63,291 nucleotides of DNA from positions 1-63,291 of the forward strand of contig JAHPYY010000031.1 of the NCBI GenBank assembly GCA_019058515.1, read 5' to 3'. The DNA is from Promethearchaeota archaeon (GTDB lineage: Archaea; Asgardarchaeota; Lokiarchaeia; Sigynarchaeales; SOKP01). Under the pieces are notes generated by a model. That model was not told the origin of the DNA. It ran no database searches and worked only from the letters and a program-made list of their open reading frames with translations. Shown here piece after piece: positions 50,881 through 59,794 of this stretch (position 1 is its first letter; each line of letters begins with the position of its first letter). The position numbers and the translations under genes were made by a program.

Positions 50881-53295
50881 ATGAAAAATATTCCAATGAC
50901 CATAAATTGCAAAAAATTGATTCCTTTTATACTTTTTTTACTATTTTTACCTTTAACTCTTCATTTCACGGTGCATATCCTCTTCATATTTAGTGAAAAG
51001 GATAATACGAATAGTAATCATACTCCCTTGTTTCCTGATTCTGCTGCTGGTTCTTCCCATTCACCAATAGTAATTACGAGCAATGCAGAATTAATTGCTT
51101 TTCCTGAAAAAAAGGGTTCTGGCACTCAAAGTGATCCTTTTATTATTGAATATTTCGAGATTGACGGAGAGGGTGTTTCAAGCCCTATAAAAATTTCTAA
51201 CACAAATAAACCTCTTATTATTCAGTATTTTAAATTAATTAACTCACCTGCATCCAACGATACTGGTGCAATTTCGATCGAATCTTGCCATAATATTACC
51301 ATTTGTGGAAATGAAATCTACAATATTCCCACTAACGGGATATATTTGAGAGATAGCACAGATATATATGTATACAATAATAGTTTTAGTAAAAATAACA
51401 ATTCCGCAATTTATGTTAACTGGGATTGTGAACACATTCAAATTTGCGATAATTTAATGCAAAATAGTGGTGATAAGGATTGTGTTATAATAAATTGGGC
51501 TGATTTTGTAGATATTTCAAATAACCTTATCAATGACAGCTCAGGAGGAGGAATCTCTTCTATTGGGGATCACTCAAATATTATCTCTAACCGTGTATTT
51601 AATGTGAGCAGCTTCGCAATTTATACAGACGGTCAAAATTACTTAATCTATGATAATATTGTAAATAATTCGATGGGTATCACCGTGTCTTCTCATTATA
51701 GCACCATTGAGAACAATACGATTGATAATTTTGGCTATTCCGGGATTGATGTTTGGGGAGACTATAATATAATCAAAGGAAATTCGATCTTGTATAGTGA
51801 ATTTAATACTATTGGTATCGAATTGACTTTTTTATCCTCAAACAACATAGTTGAAAATAACTACATTATTTACGGAGAGGAGGGTAACTGTATAGTTGAC
51901 GATGGCACCGGTAACCAAATAGGTCAGAATCAATGCGTTTCCATTCACACGCTTGTTGATGAGGAAATTAACCTCGTGGATTTCGGCTTGCTGTTTCTAC
52001 CTCGTTTATCAGATATTAGTCCTTTGGGGTTGATTTCTTTCTTATCTTCTATTTTCGTACTAGCTCTAGCAATTATTAAATTTGGATACTCAATCTATAA
52101 AAAGCTAAAGGGCGAGAAGCTCAAACTTATTCCAGAGATTTTATCTTTAATATTTGCTTTTACTGCTATCGCAGTTGCAAATTTAAATTTAGCTGATAAA
52201 CAACGAAGTGCCAAAGGTATGTTCACTCCCGAGTTGATTTTATACTATGGGTTGCTGCTTGGGTATGTAGCACTTACATATTACGACTTGAATCCAAACC
52301 TTAAATCTAGGGATGTGTCTATAAAGGTGACGATATTAACATTCGTATTTTATGTGAGTATTACTTACGCAATCTTTCTCCTAGCAAATTTAATGGAGGG
52401 TTTTATATATCCTGTTTTTATTAATACTTCTGCAGAACCGATAGGCTATTTGGAGTTCTATTTTATTCCGATCTTTATTTTTCTGGGGATTTCCATTCTA
52501 TTTCAAATAATGATTAGAAAAATGGGAGTGTTTTCTAAAAAATTAAAACAAAACATCATACTCACTAAGGAACAAAAATTTCTGGGTCAGTATGGTGCAA
52601 GTTTTATGTATGTTTTAATAACACTTGCTTCAACGACTGTTCTTTTAGCACCAATGACCGCATTATTTATATTTAGTAAATTATGGCACAGAATTAAAAC
52701 TTTAAAAAAAAAGAGAAGCGGAAAAGATTCGGATGAATCGAGTAAAGAAACTTCATCTCAGAAATCTAGTTTATCGAAAGATGGCGAAGCTAATTTGAAG
52801 TCTACTGAGCCTACCATGAGTGAAGCGGGAGAAGAAAAATTTATTCAAGCTATTATGGATTTTGAAAAAAAACCGATGACTTTTCTTCTGTTTTATACTG
52901 GAAGTTTAGTATTCATTATGTCTTCTGTAATGCCATGGCTTTTAGGATTTCACATTGACCAAATGATTCCTCTTTGGTTTTTGGTGTTTGGTTATTTATG
53001 TTGGGTATTAGTCTTTTTCAAGTTTGAAAATAAAAATGTAACAATTATTATAGTTACGCTCTTTATTATTGTTTTGGTGTACCTGCTGATCGATTATCCC
53101 TCAAATCCGGTGTATATGACCTTCTTTGAGCTCGATTTTGGGGAGCTAAATTTTATTTTTATTTATACTCTTGCTGCTGCCTTAAATATAGCGTATATAC
53201 TTATTACTATTTTTCAAATTCGATTAAATCTAAATCGAAGAAAACATTTCCTTACCACTTTAGACTCTATGGATAAACAAAAAACAAGTAGATGA
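50881..53295 (+). CDS. Beta-helix (NosD-like) surface domain fused to a polytopic membrane domain
   Basis: 804 residues. A signal-type span (~12-35) precedes a right-handed parallel beta-helix (~70-360) with repeated N-N-x-I/V turns such as NITICGNEIYNIPTNGIYL and IIKGNSILYSEFNTIGIEL. From ~385 on there are about nine or ten membrane spans with a large charged cytosolic loop (~610-660, KKKRSGKDSDESSKETSSQK). The outer domain could bind or modify polysaccharide; the membrane part is unassigned. A ten-base-wide leader with no clear SD precedes ATG 50881. Confidence 0.7.
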   Translation: MKNIPMTINCKKLIPFILFLLFLPLTLHFTVHILFIFSEKDNTNSNHTPLFPDSAAGSSHSPIVITSNAELIAFPEKKGSGTQSDPFIIEYFEIDGEGVSSPIKISNTNKPLIIQYFKLINSPASNDTGAISIESCHNITICGNEIYNIPTNGIYLRDSTDIYVYNNSFSKNNNSAIYVNWDCEHIQICDNLMQNSGDKDCVIINWADFVDISNNLINDSSGGGISSIGDHSNIISNRVFNVSSFAIYTDGQNYLIYDNIVNNSMGITVSSHYSTIENNTIDNFGYSGIDVWGDYNIIKGNSILYSEFNTIGIELTFLSSNNIVENNYIIYGEEGNCIVDDGTGNQIGQNQCVSIHTLVDEEINLVDFGLLFLPRLSDISPLGLISFLSSIFVLALAIIKFGYSIYKKLKGEKLKLIPEILSLIFAFTAIAVANLNLADKQRSAKGMFTPELILYYGLLLGYVALTYYDLNPNLKSRDVSIKVTILTFVFYVSITYAIFLLANLMEGFIYPVFINTSAEPIGYLEFYFIPIFIFLGISILFQIMIRKMGVFSKKLKQNIILTKEQKFLGQYGASFMYVLITLASTTVLLAPMTALFIFSKLWHRIKTLKKKRSGKDSDESSKETSSQKSSLSKDGEANLKSTEPTMSEAGEEKFIQAIMDFEKKPMTFLLFYTGSLVFIMSSVMPWLLGFHIDQMIPLWFLVFGYLCWVLVFFKFENKNVTIIIVTLFIIVLVYLLIDYPSNPVYMTFFELDFGELNFIFIYTLAAALNIAYILITIFQIRLNLNRRKHFLTTLDSMDKQKTSR

Positions 53296-53370
53296 TTTTT
53301 AAGTTCTTTTTCTAATTCGCTTGTTAAAAAAAGAATGTGTATTTGAATTTTAAACAGTTTTAATATTTAC

Positions 53371-53456
53371 AGGAGGGAGGAATACTAATCTTGGTCCATT
53401 TACAATGGGTACGAAATCATTCAGAACTCTTTACAGGGATTAAAGCAAGGAAGTAA
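53371..53456 (+). other. Strong SD followed by a 21-codon ORF, possible gene remnant
   Basis: AGGAGGGAGG (53371-53380) is one of the strongest SD matches in the window. It is followed by TTG 53391 and VHLQWVRNHSELFTGIKARK to TAA at 53454-53456. Either a micro-protein or the surviving start of a lost gene; no family recognised. Confidence 0.3.
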
Positions 53457-53533
53457 CATTAAAATTATATGCTGAATGTGAAAGAATGTAACCCAGCATA
53501 GTTAAAACTACCTTAGTTGTGAACAATTAGGAA

Positions 53534-54145
53534 ATGGACTTTGAAATGAAATGGTATATAATTCGACATGCTGATAAAGAACAAGGAGACTTTTATAATC
53601 CCTATATAAGACATCAGGATCAACCAATTAGTAAAAAAGGGAATTTAAAGGCAGAAAAATTATTTTCATACTTCTCAGATAAATCGATTGATAATATTTA
53701 TGTTAGTGAATATATTCGAACTATACAAACAATTAAATATGTTGCTGAAAAGAAAAAGATATCACCAATTACAGATAGTCGCTTGAACGAAATTGATAAT
53801 GGCGTAATCGAAGGATTATCTGATCAAGTATTACAACAGAAATATCCAGATATTTGGAAGGCTTATATTGATAGGAACCGTGATTTTCAATTTCCTGAGG
53901 GTGAGAGTGGACAAGACGCCCAAAAAAGGATCAAGTCGTTTTTTAAAGAAAAACGGATATCTAAAGACATTATTATTATTGTTAGCCATGATGGATTGAT
54001 TCGACTTATATTGTGCTATATATTAGGAATTGCCGTGTTTCGACGATGGGATTTTCATGTAGATCCATGTGGGATTGTGGAAATTCAATACCAGAAGAAA
54101 TTCAATAAATGGAAATTAGTTCGATTTAATCAAATTTGTATATAA
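53534..54145 (+). CDS. Histidine phosphatase (phosphoglycerate mutase-like) family protein
   Basis: 203 residues. The catalytic motif is YIIRHADKEQGD (RHA for the usual RHG), the second Arg is in SEYIRTIQT, the acid lies in LNEIDNGVIEGLS, and the second His is in IIIVSHDGLIRLIL. It removes phosphate from small molecules or proteins via a phosphohistidine. A start at ATG 53549 would also suit. Stand-alone between two longer intergenic regions. Confidence 0.85.
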   Translation: MDFEMKWYIIRHADKEQGDFYNPYIRHQDQPISKKGNLKAEKLFSYFSDKSIDNIYVSEYIRTIQTIKYVAEKKKISPITDSRLNEIDNGVIEGLSDQVLQQKYPDIWKAYIDRNRDFQFPEGESGQDAQKRIKSFFKEKRISKDIIIIVSHDGLIRLILCYILGIAVFRRWDFHVDPCGIVEIQYQKKFNKWKLVRFNQICI

Positions 54146-54352
54146 AATCGCTTCTTGGAAATGTAATTTATGTACCCAGGATTTGATTTTATTAATAAAG
54201 CTCAAGCTCAAGATCAAAAAATGTACTATTTACTGTCTTAAGGTTAAGGGGAATAGATTTTGTCAAAGGATTAAATAGAAATTTGGTCTTATATTATTGC
54301 ATTTTAAACTAGAATTGCCGATGCCAAATCCATAGCTCAATCTTAGAATTTG

Positions 54353-54841
54353 TTATTTTGAAATCGATGCTTGGATTTCTTTAGCGAAGTTTGTCCCAGT
54401 TTTAGATCTTATCTTAATAAGTCCTTTAAAATTATGTGTTTGTACAACTTCTGCGCCTTTAGCTTCGATCGCCGATTTCATGTAATCAATAGTTCCATCC
54501 CCGGTAAATCTCGATGTCGTAAAAACTGCGACTTTCTTATTTGCAAAATTTTCGATTCGATTCATGATTTCGTCAAATATCTTGGGAGGGCGATTGCCAT
54601 ATGTAGGCATTCCAATAAGGATATACTCGTATGGTTCCACATTAAGCTCATTTAATCCCTCCTCAACCAAAGAGAAATCTCCATTTTCAAATTTGTCTAG
54701 TATTTTGATTTTCTCCTTAAGCTTTCCGTTTATTTCAAACGGAGAGAAATAAGCCTCAAATTCTGGGAGTGCGCCCGATACAATTTCTGAAACTCTTTTG
54801 GTACGACCTCCCATGGTGAAGTATATAGATAATAATTTCAT
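54353..54841 (-). CDS. Flavodoxin-like protein
   Basis: 162 residues from ATG 54841 (MKLLSIYFTMGGRTKRVSEI). The first loop binds FMN phosphate in this fold. MPTYGNRPPKIFDEIM and VAVFTTSRFTGDG correspond to the other two flavin loops. It carries electrons or acts in quinone reduction. It is divergent from the acyltransferase gene at 54958. Leaders upstream of the ATG are not needed. Confidence 0.8.
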   Translation of the reverse strand: MKLLSIYFTMGGRTKRVSEIVSGALPEFEAYFSPFEINGKLKEKIKILDKFENGDFSLVEEGLNELNVEPYEYILIGMPTYGNRPPKIFDEIMNRIENFANKKVAVFTTSRFTGDGTIDYMKSAIEAKGAEVVQTHNFKGLIKIRSKTGTNFAKEIQASISK

Positions 54842-54957
54842 AATAAAGAACAATCTTTATCCGCTATAAAAAGTTTAATAGCCCAATTTTTATAGATAAA
54901 AAAAGAAACAAAATTTATTAAACGCTAAGTTGGTGATTTAATACGAAAAAAAGGGAT

Positions 54958-55755
54958 ATGGTGGGATCCTATAATATTTCCAAATTTCCAAAAGCAAGAA
55001 TTCCAACCCTTGATTTTCTCGCGTTAATGGATAAATATCATTATATAAAAGGATTATTTGAAGTGGATGTAACAAGTGGGCGCCAATATATTGTCGATCA
55101 CGCAAAAAAGACCGAAATAAAGTTATCGTTTACTGCTTGGCTCTTAAAATGCATCGGAAAAGCAGCAAGCGAGCATAAGGAAGTTCACTCGATGATGATG
55201 GGGAATAAAAGTATTGTTACATTTGACGATGTTGACATATCAATAACGGTCGAAAAATTGGCAAAGGGAATTAAAGCTCCAATGCCAGTGGTTATAAGGA
55301 AGACTAACGAAAAAAGCGTAAGAGAGATGCACGATGAGATAAGAGCTGCCCAATCGGAGGATGTTAATGGAGCTGGAGTGTTAGGAGAACACAGTTTAAA
55401 AGGAAAAATAAATTTGTATACAACTATGCCGAAATTTCTAAGGCGCTTTTTAATAAAAAAAATTTTGAAAAATCCATTTAGAGCCAAACAAATTATGGGT
55501 ACCATAATAGTTACCTCTGTAGGTATGTTTGGAACAGCATACGGATGGCCTATCCCTACAACTTCTCATCCGTTAGCTTTTGCCATCGGTGCAATTACTA
55601 AAAGACCAGGAATAGTAAACGACAAGATTGAGATACGGGAATATTTAACTATGACTATACTATTTAACCACGATGTGGTAGATGGTGCGCCAGCAACTCG
55701 ATTTGTAGCTCGATTGGTTGAATTAATTGAAAATGGGTTTGGTTTAGAAACCTAA
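54958..55755 (+). CDS. Stand-alone 2-oxoacid dehydrogenase-type acyltransferase (catalytic domain only)
   Basis: 265 residues. The catalytic motif FNHDVVDGAPATRF (HxxxDG) and the SVGMFGTAYGWPI block belong to the E2 acyltransferase catalytic domain. The lipoyl and E1/E3-binding domains are absent, so it is not a full complex E2. Chloramphenicol-acetyltransferase-like free-standing activity with an acyl-CoA is possible. An FAD oxidoreductase follows in the same direction. Archaeal members of this type are of uncertain role. Confidence 0.75.
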   Translation: MVGSYNISKFPKARIPTLDFLALMDKYHYIKGLFEVDVTSGRQYIVDHAKKTEIKLSFTAWLLKCIGKAASEHKEVHSMMMGNKSIVTFDDVDISITVEKLAKGIKAPMPVVIRKTNEKSVREMHDEIRAAQSEDVNGAGVLGEHSLKGKINLYTTMPKFLRRFLIKKILKNPFRAKQIMGTIIVTSVGMFGTAYGWPIPTTSHPLAFAIGAITKRPGIVNDKIEIREYLTMTILFNHDVVDGAPATRFVARLVELIENGFGLET

Positions 55756-55956
55756 AGATTTCATGTTCATGTAACTTAAAGCTGGACTAAGATCATAAAA
55801 ATAGAAATTAATAATTAATTATTTGTTTGTCTTTAAAGTGCTAGCTTGCTAATTTTTATAAATTATGGTGCGCATATTTAAAAACCATCTGGTTTATTCT
55901 AATTAACGAGGAAATCAAATTAATTTACAATCCAAAATTATAAAAGAGGTAATTAA

Positions 55957-57150
55957 ATGGAAAAAATTAACTGCAAATATCTAATCGTAGGAGGTGGCAT
56001 GACAGCGGATTCCGCAGCCCGAGGAATTCGCGAGAAAGATCCCGAAGGAGGGGTTTGTATGGTAAGTAATGACAGTGATCCCCCCTATTACCGACCGCCT
56101 TTGTCAAAGTCGTTATGGACGGGAGATGAGGAACTAGAAAATTTAGATATTGACACGAAATCAATTGAAAACATCGAGATTCTGTTGAATAGGACTATTA
56201 CAAATATCAATAAGGACCAAAAAGAAGCGACGGACGACCAAGGAAACGAATACACCTACGAAAAATTGCTCTTGGCTACGGGTGGAACCCCTAAAACGCT
56301 TCCCATCAAAACTGATGCGGACATAATCTATTATAGGACTTTATCAGACTATAAAAATCTAAAAGAACAAGTAGATAAGTACAACTCCTTTGGAGTAATC
56401 GGCGGAGGTTTTATTGGCTCGGAAATAGTCGCCGCTATTAAAATGTACAAACCAACAGCGGAAATCACAATAATTTTTCCCGAATCCGGTATAGGCGCCT
56501 TAGTATTTCCTAAAGCGTTAAGTGATTTTCTAAATGACTATTACGCAGAAAAAGGAATTAAAGTCTTAGCAGGAGAGTTAGTTAAAAATGTAAGAAAAGA
56601 GGGAGAAAAAATTGTAATTGGGACCGATAGCGGTAAAACTTTAAGGTTCGATACAGTGGTTGCTGGTCTAGGCATTACTCCGAAAGTTGGTTTAGCTAAA
56701 AAAGCTGGATTAAAGGTCGAAAATGGAATCACTGTGGATGATCAACTTCGAACTTCTGATGCCGATATTTACGCTGCGGGAGATGTTGCGTTTTTCTATA
56801 ATCCGATAATTGATAGCTACATCCGTGTAGAACACGAGGATAACACTTACGCAATGGGAGAGCGTGCGGGACTGAATATGGCTGGCGAGGAAGAGTCATA
56901 CGATTATCTACCTATCTTTTATTCAGACCTGTTTGATTACGGTTATGAAGCGGTAGGAATTTTAAATGCGAAACTCAAGATCGTGGAAGATTGGAAAACT
57001 CCTTACGAGGAAGGCGTGGTATATTATTTAGAAAACGGAAAAGTTAAAGGGGTTCTCCTTTGGAATGTATGGGAACAAACTGAAGCTGCTAAAGAGTTAA
57101 TGTCCCAACCTGGACCATTTTCGGCGGAAAGTCTGAAAGGAAAGATTTAA
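55957..57150 (+). CDS. FAD/NAD(P)-dependent disulfide-oxidoreductase family, AIF/ferredoxin-reductase-like
   Basis: 397 residues. FAD motif LIVGGGMTADSAARGI, RPPLSKSLW (flavin contact), an NAD-binding motif GVIGGGFIGSEI, and the second FAD block DADIYAAGDV. The C-terminal domain resembles apoptosis-inducing-factor-type enzymes (YLPIFYSDLFDYGYEAVG). There is no redox-active CxxC. It probably transfers electrons from NAD(P)H to a carrier. A good SD-like AAAAGAGGT lies just before the ATG. Terminated by a U-tract. Confidence 0.85.
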   Translation: MEKINCKYLIVGGGMTADSAARGIREKDPEGGVCMVSNDSDPPYYRPPLSKSLWTGDEELENLDIDTKSIENIEILLNRTITNINKDQKEATDDQGNEYTYEKLLLATGGTPKTLPIKTDADIIYYRTLSDYKNLKEQVDKYNSFGVIGGGFIGSEIVAAIKMYKPTAEITIIFPESGIGALVFPKALSDFLNDYYAEKGIKVLAGELVKNVRKEGEKIVIGTDSGKTLRFDTVVAGLGITPKVGLAKKAGLKVENGITVDDQLRTSDADIYAAGDVAFFYNPIIDSYIRVEHEDNTYAMGERAGLNMAGEEESYDYLPIFYSDLFDYGYEAVGILNAKLKIVEDWKTPYEEGVVYYLENGKVKGVLLWNVWEQTEAAKELMSQPGPFSAESLKGKI

Positions 57151-57152
57151 CC

Positions 57153-57161
57153 TTTTTTTTT
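57153..57161 (+). terminator. U-tract after the FAD oxidoreductase
   Basis: Nine consecutive T three bases after the stop, between two convergent genes. Likely archaeal terminator for the plus strand. Confidence 0.6.
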
Positions 57162-57180
57162 CGTTTAATTTTTTATATTT

Positions 57181-57807
57181 CTATTTGGTAGGCTTTTTGA
57201 CTATCATATATTTTGCGATTATATCGATTAGTTGGTCCATAACTTGTTCGAACTTATCCATGCTGATATAGGCAACCGTTTCTTCGTCCATACCTATTGT
57301 AAAAATTGCTTTTAAAATTCCTGCTAATACATTTGGATCTCCTTCAGTAAATATTCCTTGCTTTTGCCAATTTTTTATGAAATTTGGGAGATATTCGTAT
57401 TCTTGTAAATATTTATCTAGGTTTTCATAGCCAGAAAGTTTCCTTAAGATAATTCCTCTGGTCGTCTTATCAGACATAGTTTGAATAATAGGATTTTCGT
57501 TCCTTATTTCAATGTGCAATTTAATGAATGATTTTAACGATTCCAAAGGATCCTTCGAAAACTTCTTTATTATCTTAGTGAACTCGTCCTTAATATCCTC
57601 TTGAACCTTGAGAAATACATCCAAAAAAAGTTCCTCTTTTCCCCTTTCGTAAAACGAATAGAAACTCCCTTTTGCTATACCAACAGCTCTAGTAATATCT
57701 TCGATATTGGTTTTTTTCAACCCAAATTTGCTAAACAGCTCGATCCCTTTTTCTATTAACTGATTTTTGATGATCGATTTTTCTTCTTCTGAAAATCCTT
57801 TAGGCAT
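57181..57807 (-). CDS. TetR-family transcriptional regulator
   Basis: 208 residues from ATG 57807 (MPKGFSEEEKSIIKNQL); upstream starts add unrelated sequence. The TetR helix-turn-helix is KTNIEDITRAVGIAKGSFYSFY. The C-terminal ligand domain is helical. It is divergent from the SDR at 57912 and convergent with the FAD oxidoreductase, so it may control either. The ligand is unknown. Confidence 0.85.
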   Translation of the reverse strand: MPKGFSEEEKSIIKNQLIEKGIELFSKFGLKKTNIEDITRAVGIAKGSFYSFYERGKEELFLDVFLKVQEDIKDEFTKIIKKFSKDPLESLKSFIKLHIEIRNENPIIQTMSDKTTRGIILRKLSGYENLDKYLQEYEYLPNFIKNWQKQGIFTEGDPNVLAGILKAIFTIGMDEETVAYISMDKFEQVMDQLIDIIAKYMIVKKPTK

Positions 57808-57894
57808 TAAACATAATATAGGATTCATTATATTTAAGAATTGACTATATGACCTAAAAAATTTATAAGTCATTAATTCATTATGTCACATAAA

Positions 57895-57902
57895 AAGGTG
57901 AT
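57895..57902 (+). promoter_or_regulatory. SD site AAGGTGAT before an ATA codon
   Basis: AAGGTGAT lies nine bases before ATA 57912. No ATG, GTG or TTG in the SDR frame occurs between the upstream stop and residue ~84, so this SD points to ATA as start, or as a mutated ATG. Confidence 0.5.
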
Positions 57903-57911
57903 TATATCTTT

Positions 57912-59180
57912 ATAGAGAAATTAGGATTATCTCAAGAAGAGTTAAGCGGAAAAGTTGCGATTGTAACAGGAGCTGGAAGGGGAATTGGCAAAGAATTAGC
58001 AAAAGCTCTCGCGTGGTTAAGAGCCCATGTTATTGTTGCGGAAATCAATAAATCTGGAAAAGAGGTTGAAAAAGAAATACTTTCACAGGGTTACTCAGCC
58101 AAATTCGTAAAAACAGATGTTTCAAGTGAGAAAGAGATACTAAATCTAGAAGATTACATCATGCAAAAATATGGAAGAATTGACATTTTAATTAACAATG
58201 CAATCATATACGCGGCAGGTTCCGTATCCGAGTTGTCTATGCGAGAATGGGATAAAGCATATAATGTTAATATAAGAGGAGCGGTATTTCTTACCAAGAC
58301 TTTTCTTCCGTACATGCTGAAACAAAACGAAGGGGTAATAAATTTCGTCACATCAGCGGAGGGGACTCCCTACATGGCGCCCTATTTCGCTTCAAAAGCC
58401 GCGCTGACATCAATTGGGCAATCGCTCGCGACAGAATTGGAAGAAACTGGTGTTAATGTGTTTATATTCGGTCCTGGAATGGTAAGGACGCCGGGTTTAG
58501 AATTCGCAGCCAAAGAATTAGCGCCGAGATTCGGGATGAGTGAAGCCGAATTTCTTAATCAAGGAGGGAGTCCGGGGTATAACGGTCCCATGCCGGCGGA
58601 ACATTGCGCCGCAGGTTGGGCGTATACTATTGTAAAAGCAGCTGAATACCGTGGACAAATCGCAGATCCTTTCGGAATATTACTAAGTAAAGGTATAACA
58701 GGAAAAACTGCAAAACACAAGGATTTAAGGTTAAATTTGATCGAGTTTATTGAAAATGTTGATAGAACACTTAATTCAATGCAAGGTTTAGACGGTGTTC
58801 TAAAGAAGATTGAAAATGAATTAGAAGACTTAGGATATTTCTTGAAAAAATGGATGAGTCGTACTTTTGCAAAACGATGTGGTATTAAATTTGAAAAGTT
58901 CAACGAAGATATGTCAGAAATGCAAGATACATTGGTAAACATAAAAAATTTAGCTCAAAACCAAAAAATGGAGCGAATCTCTGAACTAAGTAAGAAATTC
59001 CCATGGTATACGGAACTTGGAAAACGATTAGTTAACCATATTAACACATCTAAAGAAGACGCAAAGGGGTGGATTAAAAACCCCCAAGAATTAGAAGTTG
59101 CAATTAATGAGCTAAATAGCAGGGAAAAGGCAGTGAAAGATTTCCTAATTGAAATAGAATCCTTAATGGTTTACGTATGA
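57912..59180 (+). CDS. Short-chain dehydrogenase/reductase with a helical C-terminal extension
   Basis: About 422 residues if read from ATA 57912 (EKLGLSQEELSGKVAIV…). The Rossmann motif TGAGRGIGKELAKAL, the NNA motif (ILINNAIIYAAG), Ser in FVTSAEG and YFASKAALTSIG (Tyr-x-x-x-Lys, here FASK with Tyr displaced) identify an SDR. The catalytic Tyr is atypical: the segment reads PYFASKAA, so Y-x-x-S-K shifts by one. A ~150-residue helical tail (~275-422) is not part of a normal SDR. The first plain ATG would be at 58161, deleting the cofactor site. Confidence 0.7.
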   Translation: MEKLGLSQEELSGKVAIVTGAGRGIGKELAKALAWLRAHVIVAEINKSGKEVEKEILSQGYSAKFVKTDVSSEKEILNLEDYIMQKYGRIDILINNAIIYAAGSVSELSMREWDKAYNVNIRGAVFLTKTFLPYMLKQNEGVINFVTSAEGTPYMAPYFASKAALTSIGQSLATELEETGVNVFIFGPGMVRTPGLEFAAKELAPRFGMSEAEFLNQGGSPGYNGPMPAEHCAAGWAYTIVKAAEYRGQIADPFGILLSKGITGKTAKHKDLRLNLIEFIENVDRTLNSMQGLDGVLKKIENELEDLGYFLKKWMSRTFAKRCGIKFEKFNEDMSEMQDTLVNIKNLAQNQKMERISELSKKFPWYTELGKRLVNHINTSKEDAKGWIKNPQELEVAINELNSREKAVKDFLIEIESLMVYV

Positions 59181-59358
59181 ATTTATATTTATTTTTCTCT
59201 TTTAATTCATTTTTATTTGCCACTTTAAAGGTTTTAAATCCTTATTTCTCTTGCTAAATACGATAAAATCTCCAACTAAACTGTATTCAATTACTTTATT
59301 CAATGGTTTTATATTTCAATTTACTTAATTAATTATTTTGATATCAAAAGTTTAACGA
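59181..59358. other. Intergenic region, no gene seen
   Basis: AT-rich, with several T-runs after the SDR stop that could act as a terminator. Nothing else supported. Confidence 0.3.
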
Positions 59359-59715
59359 ATGATTGAAGAGTTTTTAAAAGACATCGAAAAATATATTGAT
59401 CAATATCACATAGAATTCATTATTTTTCATGGATCAGCCTTAACAGATGTATTTCTTTAAAATAGCGATATCGATATATGTATTTACATTAAGGAAGAAA
59501 ATAAAGAACGCTTAAATCGAATTCGTTTACCTTTATTAGAAGAATTTCAGGACATATTCGATATTTAAATGTTTCAATTACTTCCAATATATGTCCAAGT
59601 CGAAATACTTAAAGGTAAAATTATTTTCAGTAGAGACGAAGCTCTTTTATACTCTGTAGCATAGGAGATAATCGAAGAATATGAATATTTTATCCTCTCT
59701 ATTAGACTAAATTAA
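59359..59715 (+). pseudogene. MNT-type nucleotidyltransferase with three in-frame stops
   Basis: One uninterrupted frame from ATG 59359 to TAA 59713 apart from TAA (59458), TAA (59566) and TAG (59662). It reads FIIFHGSALTDVFL-stop-NSDIDICI, the G-S…D-I-D catalytic pattern, then MFQLLPIYVQVEILKGKII, and ends with EIIEEYEYF. Such genes are antitoxin-like nucleotidyltransferases often paired with HEPN proteins; no HEPN partner is seen. The frame survives although three codons are stops. Confidence 0.75.
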
Positions 59716-59794
59716 TAGGTGAATTATTTGAGAATTATGTATATATCTTACTAAAGAAAATTAGCTTTTAAAGGAAAAAAATATTTCTTTAAGC

